A stretch of 38,528 nucleotides of DNA, taken from assembly GCA_001829455.1 (NCBI GenBank), contig MIBH01000023.1, positions 34,077 to 72,604 of the forward strand, in the 5' to 3' direction. This stretch comes from Spirochaetes bacterium RBG_13_51_14 (GTDB taxonomy: Bacteria; Spirochaetota; UBA4802; UBA5550). How positions within the stretch are numbered: the stretch's first letter is position 1; every line of letters starts with the position of its first letter. Shown here piece after piece: positions 35,294 to 38,528 of the stretch. Below the pieces are notes generated by a model that did not search any database, had not been told where the DNA came from, and worked only from the letters and a program-made list of their open reading frames with translations. Position numbers and translations under genes: made by a program.

Positions 35294-35305
35294 AGCCGAA
35301 TCTCT

Positions 35306-35503
35306 CTATTTATCTATTTTATCTATTTCTTTCACGCTCACCAAATGGCAGACCCGGTCGATCATGCCCCGTATGACCGGCGTGTCATCGTGTATGCGCT
35401 CTGCGGACATTTTACGCAATCCCAGTGCCCGCAGGGTCGCCCGCTGTTTTGGCAGGGTCCCGATACCGCTCTTGATCTGCTTTATAACCAGCTTCTTTGC
35501 CAT
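35306..35503 (-). CDS. rpmD: 50S ribosomal protein L30
   Basis: 65 residues, short bacterial form. KLVIKQIKSGIGTLPKQRATLRALGLRKM and MIDRVCHLVSVKEI are diagnostic. Between rpsE and rplO with 12-base gaps. Confidence 0.96.
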   Translation of the reverse strand: MAKKLVIKQIKSGIGTLPKQRATLRALGLRKMSAERIHDDTPVIRGMIDRVCHLVSVKEIDKIDK

Positions 35504-35515
35504 AGGTACTCCCGC

Positions 35516-36028
35516 TTATTCCCATAATTTGCCGAGAGGAACGTCGCGCATTTTGGCGGCCTCCTCGAAGCTTCGCAGCTGAAGCAATCCGTCAAGAGTG
35601 GCCTTCACCAGGTTGACCGGATTTCTCGAGCCCTGTGCCTTCGACAGCACATCGCTGACGCCGGCCCGCTCAAGTACTGCCCGGACAGACGCGCCGGCGA
35701 TTATTCCCGTGCCGGGCGCCGCTGGCTTCAAAATAACCTTCGCCGACTTGAACTTTCCGATAACCGTATGAGGAATCGTGTTTTTATGCACATGTACCGC
35801 AAAAATATTCTTCTTGGCGTCTTCCTTGCTTTTATCTATGGCGTCAGGCACCTCGTTGGCCTTCCCGAAACCAATGCCAACATGCCCCTTCCCGTCGCCG
35901 ATAACCGCCAGCGCGTTGAACGAAAACCGTCGGCCGCCCTTAACAACCTTGGCGACCCTGTTAATAGCGACAATTTTTTCAGAAAGATCTAAATCATTAG
36001 CTCCGACTTTCTTCCTCTTGATTTTCAT
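35516..36028 (-). CDS. rpsE: 30S ribosomal protein S5
   Basis: 170 residues, near the decoding site and mRNA entry. [44 protein letters not shown] and [34 protein letters not shown] are standard. It starts 11 bases after rplR ends. Confidence 0.98.
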   Translation of the reverse strand: MKIKRKKVGANDLDLSEKIVAINRVAKVVKGGRRFSFNALAVIGDGKGHVGIGFGKANEVPDAIDKSKEDAKKNIFAVHVHKNTIPHTVIGKFKSAKVILKPAAPGTGIIAGASVRAVLERAGVSDVLSKAQGSRNPVNLVKATLDGLLQLRSFEEAAKMRDVPLGKLWE

Positions 36029-36039
36029 TATCGGGTCTC

Positions 36040-36405
36040 CTAAAACTCAAGTCCATTTTCACGCGCCGCGTCAGCAAACGCCTTCAATCTGCCATGATAT
36101 TTATAACCATTCCTGTCAAAAACAACCTTTTTTATGCCGGCTTTGATGGCCTTTGTGGCGAAGAGTTTCCCCAGCGCTTTGGCCGCATCCTTGTTTGACC
36201 TATTTTTCATGGCCGGGAACTCCTTTGCCAGCGTCGACAAGGCGACCAGGGTATGCTGTTTACGGTCGTCAATTATCTGAACGTATATGTTCCGGCTGTG
36301 CCTGCTGATGCAGAGGCGCAGGGCATCCTTGTTCATGCGTATCCTTTTTTTGATGATGTATCTTCTTCTGGTTATTCGTTTCTTTTTTAATGATACTTTA
36401 TCCAT
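36040..36405 (-). CDS. rplR: 50S ribosomal protein L18
   Basis: 121 residues, binds 5S rRNA. The basic N-terminus ([17 protein letters not shown]) is followed by [19 protein letters not shown] and [28 protein letters not shown]. The ending NGLEF is typical. Two bases separate it from rplF. Confidence 0.97.
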   Translation of the reverse strand: MDKVSLKKKRITRRRYIIKKRIRMNKDALRLCISRHSRNIYVQIIDDRKQHTLVALSTLAKEFPAMKNRSNKDAAKALGKLFATKAIKAGIKKVVFDRNGYKYHGRLKAFADAARENGLEF

Positions 36406-36407
36406 TG

Positions 36408-36950
36408 CTATTTACCCGTTTTCCCTGCTTTCTTCCTTACATGCTCGTCTTTATAGCGAATTCCCTTCCCTTTATACGGCTCGGGCGGTCGCAGCTTTCT
36501 GATGTTGGCTGCCACCTGCCCCACCTGCTGTTTATTGGCTCCTTTGATCTTGAACTTGGTCGCCTCAAGAACTTCAATGATTATTCCGGCAGGAGTAGAA
36601 AACAGAATGGGATGAGAGAAACCGAGCTGGAATTGCACATCTTTATTCTGCTGCATCACCCGGTACCCGACGCCGACTATTTCCATATGTTTTTCATAAC
36701 CCTTCGAAACGCCGGTGACCATGTTGCTTACCAGCGACCGCATGAGACCGGCCGAGGCGGCGTCTTTTTTATCCTCCGTGGCGTTTCCCACCGTTATCCT
36801 GATAACGTTGTCTTTTATTACCAGGTCAATACCGTCCATCAACGTCAGTTTCTCCTCGCCCAGGGGTCCCTTGACGATGAGAATCTTGTCCCCGTAATCA
36901 ACTGATACGCCGTTCGGTATGTTAACCGGTTTTCTCCCTACTCGTGACAT
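36408..36950 (-). CDS. rplF: 50S ribosomal protein L6
   Basis: 180 residues from ATG 36950 (MSRVGRKPVNIPNGV), the standard start, with AGGA upstream; the frame is open to 37001, but the extra residues overlap rpsH. GPLGEEKLTL, VTGVSKGYEKHMEIVGVGYRV and the final PPEPYKGKGIRYKDEHVRKKAGK are typical. Confidence 0.97.
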   Translation of the reverse strand: MSRVGRKPVNIPNGVSVDYGDKILIVKGPLGEEKLTLMDGIDLVIKDNVIRITVGNATEDKKDAASAGLMRSLVSNMVTGVSKGYEKHMEIVGVGYRVMQQNKDVQFQLGFSHPILFSTPAGIIIEVLEATKFKIKGANKQQVGQVAANIRKLRPPEPYKGKGIRYKDEHVRKKAGKTGK

Positions 36951-36966
36951 TGCCGCTGCTATCCTG

Positions 36967-37368
36967 TTATAAAATTTCACATAAAACTTCGCCGCCGACA
37001 TTCAGCTTTTTAGCGGTTTTGTTTGTTATAATCCCCTTTGAAGTCGATAATATCCATATGCCGATATTGTTGTAGACCGGGGCGAGCTGTTCGGCCCGTA
37101 TGTACACCCTTCGGCCCGGTTTGCTGATGCGGGTCATGTTTAAGATGGCCGACTGGTTTTCATCCGAATATTTCAAATATAGCCGCAGAACCTTTTGCCG
37201 GTTATCGTCGTTCAATTTGAAATTCTTGATAAATCCTTCATCTTTTAATATTTTCGCTATTGATACCTTCATTTTTGACGACGGCACATCGACGATTAAA
37301 TGCCCTGCTTTGGCGGCATTCCTGACTCTCGTCAGCATATCTGCAATGGGATCTGTCATAGCACTCAT
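36967..37368 (-). CDS. rpsH: 30S ribosomal protein S8
   Basis: 133 residues from ATG 37368 (MSAMTDPIADMLTRVRNA); a TTG at 37386 is less likely. SKMKVSIAKILKDEGFI and the rRNA-binding ISTSKGIITNKTAKKLNVGGEVLCEI are present. In other bacteria S8 represses this operon by binding its mRNA. Confidence 0.97.
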   Translation of the reverse strand: MSAMTDPIADMLTRVRNAAKAGHLIVDVPSSKMKVSIAKILKDEGFIKNFKLNDDNRQKVLRLYLKYSDENQSAILNMTRISKPGRRVYIRAEQLAPVYNNIGIWILSTSKGIITNKTAKKLNVGGEVLCEIL

Positions 37369-37393
37369 GTGATCTGTCCTGAACAATATATTT

Positions 37394-37579
37394 TTACCAC
37401 GATGACTTCACAACGCCGGGGATCTTTCCCTCGCTCGCCAGTTTCCTGAAGCAAATCCTGCACATTTCGAATCTTCTCAGGTATCCCCGCGATCTGCCAC
37501 AGATTTTGCACCGGTTATGCCACCGTACTTTATATTTTTGACCGCGTTCCTGTTTCGCCCATAAGCTTGTTCGTGCCAC
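37394..37579 (-). CDS. rpsN: 30S ribosomal protein S14, type Z
   Basis: 61 residues, the short zinc form: [21 protein letters not shown] holds two CxxC pairs. Ends GVVKSSW as usual. The zinc forms of S4, S14 and L36 occur together here. Confidence 0.97.
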   Translation of the reverse strand: MARTSLWAKQERGQKYKVRWHNRCKICGRSRGYLRRFEMCRICFRKLASEGKIPGVVKSSW

Positions 37580-37589
37580 AGCTTCTCTC

Positions 37590-38132
37590 CTATGATCTAA
37601 ACGGCATTTTAAATTCGTCCAACAGCGCCTTGGCTTCTTCCTTCCTTTTCGCTGTGGTTACGATGGTGATATTGATACCATGTATCTTTTCAACCTTGTC
37701 GAAGTCTATTTCCGGGAAAATTATCTGCTCCATGATGGAGAAGTTATAATTGCCAAAATTATCGAACGATTTCGGCGACAGCCCCCTGAAGTCGCGGACA
37801 CGGGGGAGCGCGATGTTAATGAGCCGGTCAAGAAACTCGTACATCCGGTCGCCCCGCAGGGTCACCCGGCATCCGACATCCATGCCGTCCCTGATTTTAA
37901 AATTCGCGATAGACTTGCGCGCCGTCGTTTTCACGGCGTGCTGACCGGTAATGGTTGAAAGCTCCTCGATAGCCGCCTTCAGACCGTTCGGATTGGAATG
38001 CCCGTCGCCCATGCCGACATTCAGAACAATCTTTTCCAGTTTCGGAACCTGCATGATGGACCTGAATTTAAATTGATCCTTCAGCTTCTTTTTTATATTC
38101 TTAACGTATTCTTGTCTCAATCGTGCAGCCAT
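37590..38132 (-). CDS. rplE: 50S ribosomal protein L5
   Basis: 180 residues from ATG 38132 ([17 protein letters not shown]), family length; the frame is open to 38150. [42 protein letters not shown] and [33 protein letters not shown] are diagnostic. Binds 5S rRNA. Confidence 0.97.
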   Translation of the reverse strand: MAARLRQEYVKNIKKKLKDQFKFRSIMQVPKLEKIVLNVGMGDGHSNPNGLKAAIEELSTITGQHAVKTTARKSIANFKIRDGMDVGCRVTLRGDRMYEFLDRLINIALPRVRDFRGLSPKSFDNFGNYNFSIMEQIIFPEIDFDKVEKIHGINITIVTTAKRKEEAKALLDEFKMPFRS

Positions 38133-38163
38133 TGCCAGTAACCTTTTCAATCTCGTTGTATGC

Positions 38164-38493
38164 CTAATCCAAATTTTTTCCGCATTTTCTGCAGACCCGG
38201 ACCCTGTTTTTTTCCGTGTACTGTATACCGATGCGAACGCCCTTTTTGCATTTATCGCAGAAAACCATCACATTGGATATATCAATGGGGAACTCCACAT
38301 TCACGGTACCACCCTTGGGCTGCTCGGGACCAGGTTTTAGATGTTTTTTCCTTTTATTGATGCCCTCAACGATAACCCGCCCGGTCTTGACTCCGACTTT
38401 TAACACCTTCCCCCGCCTGCCGCGGTCTGCGCCGGCCGTTACCACCACGCTGTCATTGGCCTTTATTCGTGATCTGTTCTCGTTCTGCTTCAT
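38164..38493 (-). CDS. rplX: 50S ribosomal protein L24
   Basis: 109 residues from ATG 38493, six bases after AAGGGTGG; a GTG at 38502 would place the ribosome site inside the gene. KOW motif: [18 protein letters not shown]. The C-terminus has two CxxC pairs (CDKCKK, CRKCGK), a zinc-ribbon-like end seen in some bacterial L24. Confidence 0.95.
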   Translation of the reverse strand: MKQNENRSRIKANDSVVVTAGADRGRRGKVLKVGVKTGRVIVEGINKRKKHLKPGPEQPKGGTVNVEFPIDISNVMVFCDKCKKGVRIGIQYTEKNRVRVCRKCGKNLD

Positions 38494-38506
38494 ATCGTCC
38501 ACCCTT

Positions 38507-38528
38507 TTACAGAACCTCTGGAGCCAGC
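38507..38528 (-). CDS. rplN: 50S ribosomal protein L14, last codons only
   Basis: The last seven codons are LAPEVL-stop on the minus strand (TAA at 38507-38509), the conserved end of L14, in the expected place 13 bases before rplX. The rest of the gene is outside the window. Confidence 0.85.

Overview
The window looks like a chromosomal segment of a two-membrane (diderm) bacterium of moderate GC content. The best guess is a spirochaete of a Leptospira-like lineage; this is inference. It carries diaminopimelate epimerase, D-Ala-D-Ala ligase and aspartokinase (a DAP-type peptidoglycan route), exported proteins ending like outer-membrane barrels, a lipoprotein with a loose lipobox, several STAS/anti-sigma-type regulators, and CIRCE-controlled groESL. 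There is no rRNA, tRNA, insertion sequence, prophage or CRISPR array that I can recognise.

Layout. 1-2377: a 5'-truncated ADP-ribosylglycohydrolase-fold protein whose catalytic aspartates appear replaced, then an exported orphan protein. 2397-8273: cell-wall and envelope genes (M23 peptidase, polysaccharide deacetylase, dapF, a GerMN-like protein, an N-acetylmuramoyl-L-alanine amidase, pgsA), interrupted by a gene-free stretch with a GC-rich palindrome and two 9-base homopolymers. 8566-12117: SH3b protein, RluB/RsuA-type pseudouridine synthase, a STAS protein, a SPOR-domain protein and an ArgA-like GNAT. 12124-16034 (minus): a tight five-gene operon with a serine-kinase/anti-sigma type ATPase, a STAS-like protein carrying a winged helix, and three unrecognised proteins, two of them membrane or export targeted. 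This is the strongest candidate for an undescribed signalling module.

16407-18629 (minus): groES-groEL behind a CIRCE operator embedded in a 50-bp palindrome. 18749-24458 (minus): lysC-ddl-HAD-pssA-FAD oxidoreductase-moaC, with coupled junctions and a good promoter in front of lysC. 24595-28497 (minus): lipoprotein, barrel-like protein, truA and a DUF2225 protein. 28837-29688 (plus): an orphan exported helical protein with a possibly structured leader.

29739-38528 (minus): the downstream part of the spc operon and the alpha operon in the order rplN(end)-rplX-rplE-rpsN-rpsH-rplF-rplR-rpsE-rpmD-rplO-secY-infA-rpmJ-rpsM-rpsK-rpsD-rpoA-rplQ. There is no adk or map between secY and infA. rpmJ (44 codons) and the last six codons of rplN are also present. 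rplQ has a long Lys/Glu tail, and the alpha C-terminal domain lacks part of the usual DNA-contact motif.

Together the genes cover envelope construction (DAP and D-Ala-D-Ala supply, wall hydrolases, phosphatidylglycerol and phosphatidylserine synthesis), translation and protein export, protein folding, and one probable partner-switching regulatory circuit. All functional calls come from reading motifs; no database search was run.
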